A model generated the notes under the pieces. The model saw only the letters and a program-made list of their open reading frames with translations. It was not told where the DNA came from and did no database searches. From NCBI GenBank assembly GCA_041398745.1, contig JAWKUB010000016.1:1-50436 (forward strand): 50,436 nt of DNA, written 5' to 3'. A program made the translations under genes and the position numbers. This document shows, piece after piece, positions 15,714 through 23,853 of the stretch; within the stretch, counting starts at the first letter, position 1, and the number at the start of each line of letters is the position of its first letter. This stretch comes from JACKHO01 sp041398745 (GTDB taxonomy: Bacteria; Planctomycetota; Planctomycetia; Planctomycetales; Planctomycetaceae).

Positions 15714-17156
15714 TTAGGCGATGATTTTTTCCGCCACCTTGCCAGCGACGTCGGTCAAACGGAAATCGCGTCCCTGGAAACGGAACGTCAGCTTTTCGTG
15801 ATTCAGTCCCAGCAAATGCAGGAGGGTGGCGTGGAAGTCATTGACATGCATGGGATCTTCCACGACATGGAATCCAATGTCATCGGTTCGACCGTATGTC
15901 ATCCCACCGCGAACGCCGCCACCAGCCATCCAGACGGTGTATGCGTCTTTGTGGTGGTCGCGACCGACTTTGTCGCTGGAGCGTCCCGTTTGGGCACCGT
16001 CCTGGACCATCGGAGTCCGTCCGAATTCCGCTCCCCAGACGACGAGGGTTTCGTCCAGCAAACCTCTCTGCTTCAGGTCGGTAATGAGTGCCGCGAGTGG
16101 CTGATCCACCTGCTTCGCCTTCTTGGTCATATTCGGAAAAACCTGACTGTGGTGATCCCAACCCTGATCGAACAGTTGGACGAATCGCACACCCCGTTCT
16201 ACGAGCCGCCTTGCGAGCAGACAGTTGTTAGCAAAACTCGTCTTCCCCGGTTCAGTGCCGTACATTTCATGCACGTGCTTCGGCTCCGACTCGATTTCCA
16301 TGAGTTCAGGCACCGACGACTGCATCCGATACGCCAGTTCATACTGTGAAATGCGAGTCGCAATTTCGGGATCGCGTACATCAGCAAAACGCAAGGCATT
16401 CAAATCGTTGACGCGGTCGATAATGAGGCGTCGGTGTTCCGTGGTCATTCCGTCAGGATTCGACAGAAACAACACGGGATCACCCGCCGTCCGAAACTCA
16501 GTCCCCTGATAGCGACTGGGCAGGAATCCGCTCCCCCATAAGCTGTTGCCAGCCCCGGCGACGCTACCGGTAATCAGCACGACAAATCCCGGCAGGTTTT
16601 CGTTCTCGCTCCCTAAACCATAGTTGACCCACGATCCAAACGAAGGTCGACCAAAGCGGGCGAAGCCAGTTGTGAAGAAAAGTTGGGCCGGTGCATGATT
16701 AAAGTGCTCGGTGTGCAGCGACTTGATGATACACATATCATCAGCGCACTTCGCCAAATTCGGCAACAGCTCCGAGAGTTCATTCCCCGACTCGCCATGC
16801 TTACTGAACTTGAATTTGGTTCCCAGCAGAGCTGGCTGTTTACGGATGAAAGCCAGCCGCAGGCCTTCCCACAGCTCGTCCGGCACAAGCTCTCCATCGA
16901 GCCGCACTAGTTCCGGTTTGTAGTCATACAGGTCGAGATGCGATGGTGCCCCCACCATATGCACGAAAATGACGTTCTTCGCCTTCGGGATGAGTCCCTG
17001 GCTCGCAGGATGGGCCGTTGCTTCTGCAGCCTGTATTGCAGGAAAGTCCCTGGCCAGCATCGAGCCCAAGGCCATCGCCCCCACACCCGTTCCCATGGAC
17101 TGGAACAAGTGCCGGCGTGAGTGCGGGGAAGAGACAAGTGGCAGGGACTCAAACAT
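15714..17156 (-). CDS. DUF1501 (sulfatase/phosphatase-like) Tat-exported protein
   Basis: A 480-residue protein with a Tat-type signal (SRRHLFQSMGTGVGAMALGSML). The mature part has DUF1501 landmarks: KNVIFVHMVGAPSHLDLYD, ELLPNLAKCADDMCIIKSL, GFVVLITG-like strands, WGAEFGRTPMVQ and GRDHHKDAYTVWMAGGGVRGG. The fold is related to alkaline-phosphatase/sulfatase enzymes. DUF1501 genes usually follow a PSD1 (DUF1549/DUF1553) cytochrome gene; no such partner is adjacent here. The ATG at 17156 is chosen; an in-frame GTG at 17183 would add nine residues. It is divergent from the MreD-like gene across ~170 bases. Confidence 0.9.
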   Translation of the reverse strand: MFESLPLVSSPHSRRHLFQSMGTGVGAMALGSMLARDFPAIQAAEATAHPASQGLIPKAKNVIFVHMVGAPSHLDLYDYKPELVRLDGELVPDELWEGLRLAFIRKQPALLGTKFKFSKHGESGNELSELLPNLAKCADDMCIIKSLHTEHFNHAPAQLFFTTGFARFGRPSFGSWVNYGLGSENENLPGFVVLITGSVAGAGNSLWGSGFLPSRYQGTEFRTAGDPVLFLSNPDGMTTEHRRLIIDRVNDLNALRFADVRDPEIATRISQYELAYRMQSSVPELMEIESEPKHVHEMYGTEPGKTSFANNCLLARRLVERGVRFVQLFDQGWDHHSQVFPNMTKKAKQVDQPLAALITDLKQRGLLDETLVVWGAEFGRTPMVQDGAQTGRSSDKVGRDHHKDAYTVWMAGGGVRGGMTYGRTDDIGFHVVEDPMHVNDFHATLLHLLGLNHEKLTFRFQGRDFRLTDVAGKVAEKIIA

Positions 17157-17325
17157 GGTGCTGATTCTCACGTCAGTAGACACTCAAAGACGCCCATTAC
17201 CTTCTCTCATTCGATGTCTCTTGGCAACACCGGACCGGCAAAAGGGTTCGCGACAATCTCCATTGCTTTGATTTGCGTTTTTTTAATACGTTCTGCCGCC
17301 GGACGACCTTCAATGGACTGAAGTA

Positions 17326-17802
17326 ATGCGTCACCTGCTCATCGCCGCCGCCCTTTATGCCGCAATTTCTGCGGAGTTGGCAGGAGTACGTCTTCCGGGC
17401 GGTGTACAATTCTGGTGGCTCGACATCGTTTTCCTGCTCGTCATTCAACTGGCCAGCGGACTCTCTATCCAAGTCTGGCTGACCGCCATTGGCTTTCTGT
17501 CCGATGTCTTCGGCTGGTCTCCCGCTGGTATCGGTACATTCGCAGCTGCAACCGCCGGATTCGCCTTGGCACAACCTTCCTTCCAACGCGAACGTGAACA
17601 ATCGCCAGTTTCCCCCGTTGTCGTTGCCTTGGGGCTTCTCATTTGGCACGCCTGCACAAGTGCCCCACCCGCATCACCTGATTTGTTCTCACTCCCTCTC
17701 AGTCGCAGTATTCTGACGCTGGCCGTGGCTGGACTACTGCAATGGCACTCCGCCGGTACAGAATTCTCACGGAGAACTTCGTTAATCGAAGCGACCCGGT
17801 GA
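17326..17802 (+). CDS. Small integral membrane protein, MreD-like
   Basis: A 158-residue, strongly hydrophobic protein with about four to five membrane segments. The stretch LTAIGFLSDVFGWSPAGIG (~50-68) matches the MreD pattern of G-x-x-x-D followed ~6 residues later by P-x-G within a membrane helix. MreD is the membrane partner of MreC in rod-shape systems, but no mreB or mreC is adjacent and many planctomycetes are not rods, so this is a fold-level suggestion only. It could be another small ECF-transporter-like membrane protein. The ATG at 17326 has no strong ribosome site. Confidence 0.5.
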   Translation: MRHLLIAAALYAAISAELAGVRLPGGVQFWWLDIVFLLVIQLASGLSIQVWLTAIGFLSDVFGWSPAGIGTFAAATAGFALAQPSFQREREQSPVSPVVVALGLLIWHACTSAPPASPDLFSLPLSRSILTLAVAGLLQWHSAGTEFSRRTSLIEATR

Positions 17803-17842
17803 CGTGAGTCCAGGTGATCAAGCAGAATCATTCGGGATCGGA

Positions 17843-17895
17843 GAGGCAACTGCCTAACGAGTGGAGATTGCCTCCGGTCACTTGTCCAACTCGTT
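17843..17895 (+). other. Interleaved inverted repeats in the leader of the esterase gene
   Basis: GAGGCAA (17843-17849) pairs with TTGCCTC (17868-17874), and AACGAGT (17856-17862) pairs with ACTCGTT (17889-17895). The order A-B-A'-B' is that of an H-type pseudoknot, 58 bases before the ATG at 17953. Seven-bp stems this close can occur by chance, so this is tentative. Confidence 0.25.
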
Positions 17896-17952
17896 TCCGA
17901 AGGCCATGATGGGAGGTCTCACTGTCGCTCGTCCTGCAGGGATCTCCACCAC

Positions 17953-20568
17953 ATGCAAACGCCCTTTGTTCATCTGACTCGATTCATCTCCACCGCATTC
18001 CTTCTCGGTGCCTGTACCCTGTTGGCAAGCGGGTCAGTTTTGCAGGCCCAGGACCATCCTGACCGCGTTGTGCATGAAGGTGTCCCACAGGGGAAAGTGA
18101 CTTCTGGCGAATTCACCGACAGCGAAATCTTCCCCGGGACAACGCGGCAGTACAGCGTTTACGTCCCGGCTCAGTACAGCGCCGACAAGCCTGCCAACCT
18201 CATGGTTTTTATGGATGGTGGCGGCTACGCCAATCCGAAAGGTGGGTTTCGGGTACCTGTGGTCTTCGACAACTTGATTCACAAGGGTGATATGCCCGTG
18301 ACCATTGCCGTGTTTGTGAATCCCGGCACGATTAAGGCGACCCAGGAGGGAGCCAAGGACCGCAGCAACCGCTCGTTCGAATACGACTCAATGGGCGACC
18401 GCTATTCGAAGTTCCTCATCGACGAATTCCTCCCCGTCGTCTTGAAGGGACTCAACGTCTCTGACAATCCTGCGAATCGCGGTGTCTGTGGGATTTCTTC
18501 CAGCGGCATTTGTGCATTTACCGTGGCCTGGGAACGGCCCGATCAGTTCGGCAAGGTGCTGAGTCACATCGGTAGCTTCACCAACATTCGCGGCGGCTGG
18601 GCCTATCCGGGACTGGTTCGCAAGTCGAGCAAGGAACCGAAGAACATCAAGGTGTATCTGCAAGACGGTGTGGACGACCTCAATAATTTGCACGGCAACT
18701 GGCCGCTCGGAAATCGGGACCTTGCCGCCGCATTGCAGTTTGCTGGTTACAAGTACAAGCTGGTTATGACCGAAGGCGGACACAGCGGCAAATGGGGCGG
18801 CGAAGAACTCCCCAATGCCCTGCGATGGTTGTGGGATGACAACGCCGAGTCAACCAACATTCCCATTGTGAATACGAAACCTAAGTGGGAACCACATCCC
18901 GACGCCGTTCCGCGCGACGATGTGCCGCATGGGAAAATCATCCAAATGCCACAATGGGAATCAAAGATCTTCGAAGGAACCATTAGGGACTGGTCGGTCT
19001 ACGTTCCCGCCCAGTACAAAGAATCTGAGCCCGCAGCCCTCATGGTCTTTCAGGACGGCGAACGGATGCGTGACGTCAATGGCCGTTGGCGCATCCCAGT
19101 GGTGTTCGACAATCTCATTGCCCGTGGTGATATGCCCCCCACCATTGCGGTGTTCATCAACCCTGGTCAGGACAAAAGCAAACCGAGCCAGAACGGTAAG
19201 TACTCCAACCGTGGCTATGAATACGACAGCCTCGGCGACCGCTACGCACGGTTCCTGCTCGAAGAAATCCTGCCAGAGGTTGAGAAGCAGTACAACGTCT
19301 CGCACGACCCTGAAATGCGGGCAATTGGCGGTTCTTCTTCGGGCGCCATTTGCGCCTTCACAGTCGCCTGGGAACGGACCAACGAGTTCCGCAAGGTGTA
19401 TTCCAGCGTCGGCAGTTTCACGAACCTGCGCGGTGGAAACATTTATCCCTCACTGATTCGTAAGACCGAGCCAAAGCCCATCCGCATGTACATGGCGGAC
19501 ACAAGTGGCGACGTTGATAACGCATTCGGTAGCTGGCCTTGGGCAAATCAGCTCATGCACTCGGCACTCACCTACATGGGATACGACGTGCATTTCGACT
19601 GGGCGGAAGGCTACGCCCACAATTCCGACTTTGGCAGCTCCAAGTTCCCAGACGCCATGAAATGGTTGTGGCGAAAAGAGGCTCACACACCTCAATACAA
19701 CACCAGCGGTGATTTGGGAGGAGATTTGACACTCCTCAACCTGCTCATTCCCGGCGAGTCTTGGGAACTGGTGGCTGATGACCTCGGATTCGCTGACGCA
19801 CTTTGCGCCGACAAAGATGGCAATCTCTACTTCTGCGACATGCGTGCTCCGGCTGTTTACCGACTCGATGCCGCAACCGGAAAGCGAACGGTCATTGCGG
19901 AAGAATCCGTCAGTGGTCTCGAATTCAGCCCCGACGGAAAACTGCTCTACGCCTGCCAGGGGGCGAAAAGCCGCGTGATTTCCATCGATGTCGCCAACGG
20001 TGAAGTGAGGACCATTGCCGAAGGAGTGAAGCCCAACGACCTCGCCGTCACACACGACGGTTTCATTCTGTTCACACAAACCGGCACTCAGGAAGTCGTG
20101 CGGATCAATCCTAAGAACGGCGAAGTGACATCGGTCGATACCGGCATCGCTAAGCCCAACGGAATTGCCCTCTCAAACGACGGTGGAACCCTCGCTGTCT
20201 CCGAGTACGGCGGCCAATTCACCTGGATGTTCCGGGTGAATGCTGAAGGTGTGCTCGACGCCAAAATGCCGAACATGTCGCTACGGTTGCCCATCGATCC
20301 GAAAGGTCAGTTCAACTTCAACGAGCCGCCGCCGTACTTGTCGGTGGCCAAAGGAGACGGCATGGCGGTTGATCGCAAAGGGCGCTACTACGTGACGAGT
20401 GCCCTGGGCGTGCAGGTCTTCGATCCCACAGGCCGCCCCTGCGGTGTTCTGCCACAGCCGAATCCAGGAAAGCCGCTCACAACCTGCATGCTGGCCGGCC
20501 CCAACCACAGCACGCTCTACATCGCACAGGGGTCGGAAATCTACCGCCGCAAGCTGACAGTTGAGTAG
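17953..20568 (+). CDS. Secreted tandem esterase / SMP-30 gluconolactonase-like fusion
   Basis: An 871-residue exported protein with three domains. A signal peptide (FISTAFLLGACTLLASGSVLQAQ) precedes two homologous enterochelin-esterase-like alpha/beta-hydrolase repeats (~45-300 and ~315-580), each with RQYSVYVPAQY or RDWSVYVPAQY, a VPVVFDNLI strand, EYDSMGDRY/EYDSLGDRY and a nucleophile elbow. Repeat 2 has GGSSSGA (~458-464), a proper GxSxG. Repeat 1 has GISSSGI, lacking the last Gly. The third part (~603-870) is an SMP-30/gluconolactonase propeller (FADALCADKDGNLYFCDM, KPNGIALSNDGGTLAVSEY). Such proteins likely act on sugar esters and lactones outside the cytoplasm; substrates are unknown. 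ATG at 17953; single-gene unit. Confidence 0.85.
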   Translation: MQTPFVHLTRFISTAFLLGACTLLASGSVLQAQDHPDRVVHEGVPQGKVTSGEFTDSEIFPGTTRQYSVYVPAQYSADKPANLMVFMDGGGYANPKGGFRVPVVFDNLIHKGDMPVTIAVFVNPGTIKATQEGAKDRSNRSFEYDSMGDRYSKFLIDEFLPVVLKGLNVSDNPANRGVCGISSSGICAFTVAWERPDQFGKVLSHIGSFTNIRGGWAYPGLVRKSSKEPKNIKVYLQDGVDDLNNLHGNWPLGNRDLAAALQFAGYKYKLVMTEGGHSGKWGGEELPNALRWLWDDNAESTNIPIVNTKPKWEPHPDAVPRDDVPHGKIIQMPQWESKIFEGTIRDWSVYVPAQYKESEPAALMVFQDGERMRDVNGRWRIPVVFDNLIARGDMPPTIAVFINPGQDKSKPSQNGKYSNRGYEYDSLGDRYARFLLEEILPEVEKQYNVSHDPEMRAIGGSSSGAICAFTVAWERTNEFRKVYSSVGSFTNLRGGNIYPSLIRKTEPKPIRMYMADTSGDVDNAFGSWPWANQLMHSALTYMGYDVHFDWAEGYAHNSDFGSSKFPDAMKWLWRKEAHTPQYNTSGDLGGDLTLLNLLIPGESWELVADDLGFADALCADKDGNLYFCDMRAPAVYRLDAATGKRTVIAEESVSGLEFSPDGKLLYACQGAKSRVISIDVANGEVRTIAEGVKPNDLAVTHDGFILFTQTGTQEVVRINPKNGEVTSVDTGIAKPNGIALSNDGGTLAVSEYGGQFTWMFRVNAEGVLDAKMPNMSLRLPIDPKGQFNFNEPPPYLSVAKGDGMAVDRKGRYYVTSALGVQVFDPTGRPCGVLPQPNPGKPLTTCMLAGPNHSTLYIAQGSEIYRRKLTVE

Positions 20569-20665
20569 TGGGCGGTGGTCCGTTTTCGTCCGGTTGAAGT
20601 TCCGGGCGAATCGCCATAAGCTGAGCGACTGAGAAAACTTGTTACTAAAGCCTGCTTCGAATCCG

Positions 20666-20690
20666 GGTGGCACAGACATTCTTGTCTGTG
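20666..20690 (+). repeat. Dispersed palindromic repeat, copy 3
   Basis: GGTGGCACAGACA, TTCT, TGTCTGTG with a perfect 8-bp stem (20671-20678 with 20683-20690). Same orientation and near-identical to copies at 7415 and 14820. It lies between the esterase-SMP-30 gene and the Gfo/Idh/MocA gene. Confidence 0.85.
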
Positions 20691-20791
20691 CTCAGCTCGT
20701 GAGGACATTGTCAGTCCGGTTCCGACGCAGCGTTCACATGTCACGGGGCGATTTGTTCGTCCGGAAATCATTTCGATTGGAGTAGAGAGTC

Positions 20792-21985
20792 ATGGATCAT
20801 ATTAACGGAGACTTGGGCCGGAAGTTGCGGATGGGCCTGACGGGCGGCGGCGAAGGGGCGTTTATTGGCCGCGTCCACAACCATGCCGCTGTCATCGACA
20901 ATCGGGCCGAACTCATTGCCGGTGCCCTGTCGTCGAATCCCGAAAAGTGCAAAGCCTCGGCGCCGTTTTATGACATTAAACCAGAACGCGCTTATGGCTC
21001 GTTCCAGGAAATGATCGACACTGAAGCGGGCCTACCCGAGGGTGAACGCATCGACTTCGTGTCGGTCGCGACCCCGAACCATACCCACTTCCCTATCGCC
21101 AAAGCCGCTGTCGAGAAAGGCTTCAACGTCATTTGCGATAAGCCCATGACCTTCAACCTCGAAGAAGCAGAAGAGCTGCTAAAGCTCGTCGAGGCCAGTG
21201 GTGTGGTCTTCGCCGTCTCTCACAACTACACCGGCTCTCCAATGGTGCGTCAGGCCCGCGAAATGATTCTCGCCGGCGAACTCGGCGAAATTCAGGCCAT
21301 CCGGTCGAACTACATTCAGGGATGGTTGCGGACACGTCTGGAAGAAACTGGCCAGAAGCAATCAGCTTGGCGGACCGACCCCTCCAAGAGCGGTGCCGCC
21401 GGTGCATTCGGTGACATTGGAACTCACGCCTACAACCTCGCCCGCTACATGACCGGTCTGCTGCCAGACAAAGTGTCGTGCCACCTCAAGGCGTTCGAGC
21501 CTGGACGAAAGCTGGACGACTACGGCCATGCTGTCATCCAAATGGAAAACGGTGCTCTCTGCACCGTCACCGCCAGCCAGATTTCACACGGTCGCGAGAA
21601 CGACCTGTTCATCGAAATCGACGGCACGAAGGGTGCGCTGCAATGGCGTCAGGAAGATCCCAACTACATGACCTTCCGCGTCAACGGCAAGCCGCACCAA
21701 ATCTACTTCCGTGGTGCAGGATTCAACGGCGAAATGGCCGCCGCAGCCACCCGCATTCCCGCCGGTCACCCGGAAGGCTACCTCGAAGCGTTCGGTAACG
21801 TGTACCGCAACGCCTTCGACGCCATGATCCTCCGCGCCACCGGCAAAGACTTCGAAAAGCGGGACACCGTGTACCCGAACATCTACGACGGCGTCGAAGG
21901 GATGTACTTCATCCAACAATGCGTCGCCAGCAGCGCCGAAGGCGGAGCCTGGCTGAATTTGAAGCATGATGCAGCTCGGCAGTAG
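20792..21985 (+). CDS. Gfo/Idh/MocA family NAD(P)-dependent oxidoreductase
   Basis: A 397-residue cytoplasmic sugar-type dehydrogenase. The N-terminal Rossmann domain has MGLTGGGEGAFIGRVH, FVSVATPNHTHFPIAKAAVEKG and the family catalytic-Lys motif CDKPMTFNLEEAEEL. The C-terminal substrate domain includes GAAGAFGDIGTHAYNLARY, where the D-x-G-x-H motif carries a catalytic His. Members oxidise sugars, inositols or 3-keto-sugar intermediates. There is no signal peptide, unlike many planctomycete paralogues. GGAGTAGAGAG precedes the ATG at 20792. Neighbours (secreted esterase/gluconolactonase) suggest a sugar role, but the substrate is not known. Confidence 0.9.
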   Translation: MDHINGDLGRKLRMGLTGGGEGAFIGRVHNHAAVIDNRAELIAGALSSNPEKCKASAPFYDIKPERAYGSFQEMIDTEAGLPEGERIDFVSVATPNHTHFPIAKAAVEKGFNVICDKPMTFNLEEAEELLKLVEASGVVFAVSHNYTGSPMVRQAREMILAGELGEIQAIRSNYIQGWLRTRLEETGQKQSAWRTDPSKSGAAGAFGDIGTHAYNLARYMTGLLPDKVSCHLKAFEPGRKLDDYGHAVIQMENGALCTVTASQISHGRENDLFIEIDGTKGALQWRQEDPNYMTFRVNGKPHQIYFRGAGFNGEMAAAATRIPAGHPEGYLEAFGNVYRNAFDAMILRATGKDFEKRDTVYPNIYDGVEGMYFIQQCVASSAEGGAWLNLKHDAARQ

Positions 21986-22143
21986 TGCGCGTCCCCGTAC
22001 TTGATTTATTGCTGTTAAGAATTCAAAGGATGCATCAGTGACGTGAAACGCTGCGCTAGTTCCCCTTCGGGCGATGCCTCCGGAGGTTTTGTTGAATGGG
22101 GAGAACCATGCCAGTCTGAGTTTGTGCAATTGCGGGGTGAACC

Positions 22144-22644
22144 ATGAAGCTTTCTGCAGCCGAAAACGCCGCGGTCCTGTCTGTGTTCAAGGATGTTTTT
22201 CGCACGCAGGCCCATGCGATTGATCTTTTTGGGAATTCGCAGAGTAACAGCCTGCTGGACTTCAGCGACGAAATCCAGGCAAAAGAAGGACTCGATCACA
22301 ACTGGCTTCGGTCAGAGTGCGCTCGTAGAAACATACTGCCAGAAGTTCTGCTGGAGATTGGAGAAAAATTCGATGGGTATGAACGAGCTGTTCGCTTGGC
22401 GTGGCATCTGAACAAGAGTCACGAAAGTCAAGATGAGAATTTCCTGAAAAGCCTCGAAGCGAAGACCGCCAAGCTACCTTTCGACGAGGCTGCGTTCTCG
22501 TCGCTTGAAGGTCTCGTCAGTGCAAACCCTTACTTGGACGTTGACGAACTCTCGCAATGGGCCGAACGTGTCAAGCGTGTCGTTTGCAGGATTAGATGTG
22601 GCGGAAATGACGCAGGCACGGGATTTCTCGTTGCGCCCGACTAA
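22144..22644 (+). CDS. Effector-associated-domain protease, N-terminal part (before in-frame stop)
   Basis: 166 residues ending at TAA 22642-22644. Residues 1-~90 are helical (KLSAAENAAVLSVFKDVF) and resemble the adaptor-like effector-associated domains of bacterial conflict proteins. Residues ~110-157 (FDEAAFSSLEGLVSANP, LDVDELSQWAERVKRVVCRI) match the linker seen before trypsin-like domains in such proteins. The end, GTGFLVAPD, is the first protease strand, and reading on past the stop gives VLTCFHVV, the catalytic-His strand, with perfect frame continuity. So this and the next gene are one 569-residue protein cut by a nonsense codon. An in-frame TGA just upstream fixes the start at 22144, after GGGGTGA. 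Base composition looks more AT-rich than the flanks. Confidence 0.7.
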   Translation: MKLSAAENAAVLSVFKDVFRTQAHAIDLFGNSQSNSLLDFSDEIQAKEGLDHNWLRSECARRNILPEVLLEIGEKFDGYERAVRLAWHLNKSHESQDENFLKSLEAKTAKLPFDEAAFSSLEGLVSANPYLDVDELSQWAERVKRVVCRIRCGGNDAGTGFLVAPD

Positions 22645-23853
22645 GTGCTTACCTGCTTCCACGTCGTACAGTCCTATGTTTCCCCGGAGAAGCGACGGGA
22701 GATCTCCGTCCAGTTCGATTACTTTGACTCCGAGCAAATCGATCCAACAGATTGGATTAATACGGATCCGAATTGGGATATCCCGATTTCGAAGTACAGC
22801 GTAGAAGAAGACGTCAACAAGGACGACGGGGATCCAAGCGAAGAGTTTCTTGATTACGCACTGCTTAAACTCGCTTCAGATGTGGAGACGTTTCGCAAGC
22901 CTTATGCGATAAGCGCGAACGCCCCCCTCCCCCCAAAAGACGATCCCATCCTCATCGTGGGACACCCGGGACCAACAGAACTTCAAAAGATGAAGGTCTC
23001 GTTTGCAGCACCCGGGTTTGAGAAGGAATGCTCGAACGGCAGCCGATTCGTCTACAGGGCCAGCACGGAAAAAGGGTCATCAGGCTCGCCAGTATTCTCA
23101 CGCGATTTCGAATTGATTGGCATGCATCATAACCGCGGCCAGATAAATCGCAGTGACACGCGCTTGTATAAAAACAATCGTGGAATCCCCATCGCCCTTA
23201 TCGCAAAGGCACTAGGACGCAGCAACATTGAGACCGCCCCAGATTCTGGAGATTCAGACCAAAAGAAAGTCCAAGGTGAATCTCATGGAACTGTCTCAAT
23301 CGATTTGGAATCGAACAACGCGTCTTCCGCTAACGGCCCAGTTGCTGATTTGAATTACTTGCGGATAGCGCTTGTGATCCTGAGCGCGGTCGTCGCTCTG
23401 GGGTTTCTCGCGTTCCTCCTAATTCCAAGTCTTTGGCCCCAGCGGGATGGGGAAATCACTGTTGAAGAAGTCCGATACGCACTGCCTCACCATTTCGAGC
23501 CTGGTTCCGGGCTACTCCAGAACTTTAACCTTCTCTCTACAGACGAGAAAAACCAACTTTTCTTCGTGAAGTCAGGCAAGCTCGCTGTGAACTCGCTTGG
23601 ACATTATGAGGTTTCAATCAGTGAACAAGGCGAAGAATGGGCGGTGTACGGAGCATTTGCTGGAAGCGACGGAAAGCATTTTCAAGGTGAATTGGTGACG
23701 ACACCTACCGCACTCACCGACAATAAGGTAATCTCGATTCAAAAGCATGGCACTAAGCAGATCGGCGATGACGAGCGCATAGTCCTCTTGATTTGCGTCG
23801 TTTCCAGAAAAGAGTTGGAACTACCAGAAGTCTCGATCCGAGCGATTCAATGA
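22645..23853 (+). CDS. Trypsin-like serine protease part with C-terminal membrane anchor (after in-frame stop)
   Basis: 402 residues if started at the GTG directly after the stop. The complete catalytic triad is here: His6 in LTCFHVV, Asp70 in LDYALLKL and Ser146 in KGSSGSPVF. A membrane helix (about 240-263, IALVILSAVVALGFLAFLLIP) is followed by a ~140-residue beta-rich C-terminal domain of unknown type. No ribosome site precedes the GTG, so expression would need readthrough or termination-reinitiation; otherwise the gene is dead. The next gene overlaps its stop by ATGA, so the pair was built as an operon. The protease likely is, or was, an effector controlled by the N-terminal adaptor domain. 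Confidence 0.75.
   Translation: MLTCFHVVQSYVSPEKRREISVQFDYFDSEQIDPTDWINTDPNWDIPISKYSVEEDVNKDDGDPSEEFLDYALLKLASDVETFRKPYAISANAPLPPKDDPILIVGHPGPTELQKMKVSFAAPGFEKECSNGSRFVYRASTEKGSSGSPVFSRDFELIGMHHNRGQINRSDTRLYKNNRGIPIALIAKALGRSNIETAPDSGDSDQKKVQGESHGTVSIDLESNNASSANGPVADLNYLRIALVILSAVVALGFLAFLLIPSLWPQRDGEITVEEVRYALPHHFEPGSGLLQNFNLLSTDEKNQLFFVKSGKLAVNSLGHYEVSISEQGEEWAVYGAFAGSDGKHFQGELVTTPTALTDNKVISIQKHGTKQIGDDERIVLLICVVSRKELELPEVSIRAIQ

Noticed and set aside
22108..22119. Four-codon upstream frame (ATG CCA GTC TGA) before the EAD-protease as a regulatory leader
   Set aside because: A ribosome-site-like stretch precedes it, but so short a frame is easily chance and nothing else supports it.
22645..22647. 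The GTG after the TAA as the true start of an independent protease gene
   Set aside because: There is no ribosome site, and the protein would lack the first protease strand, which is encoded directly upstream in the same frame.
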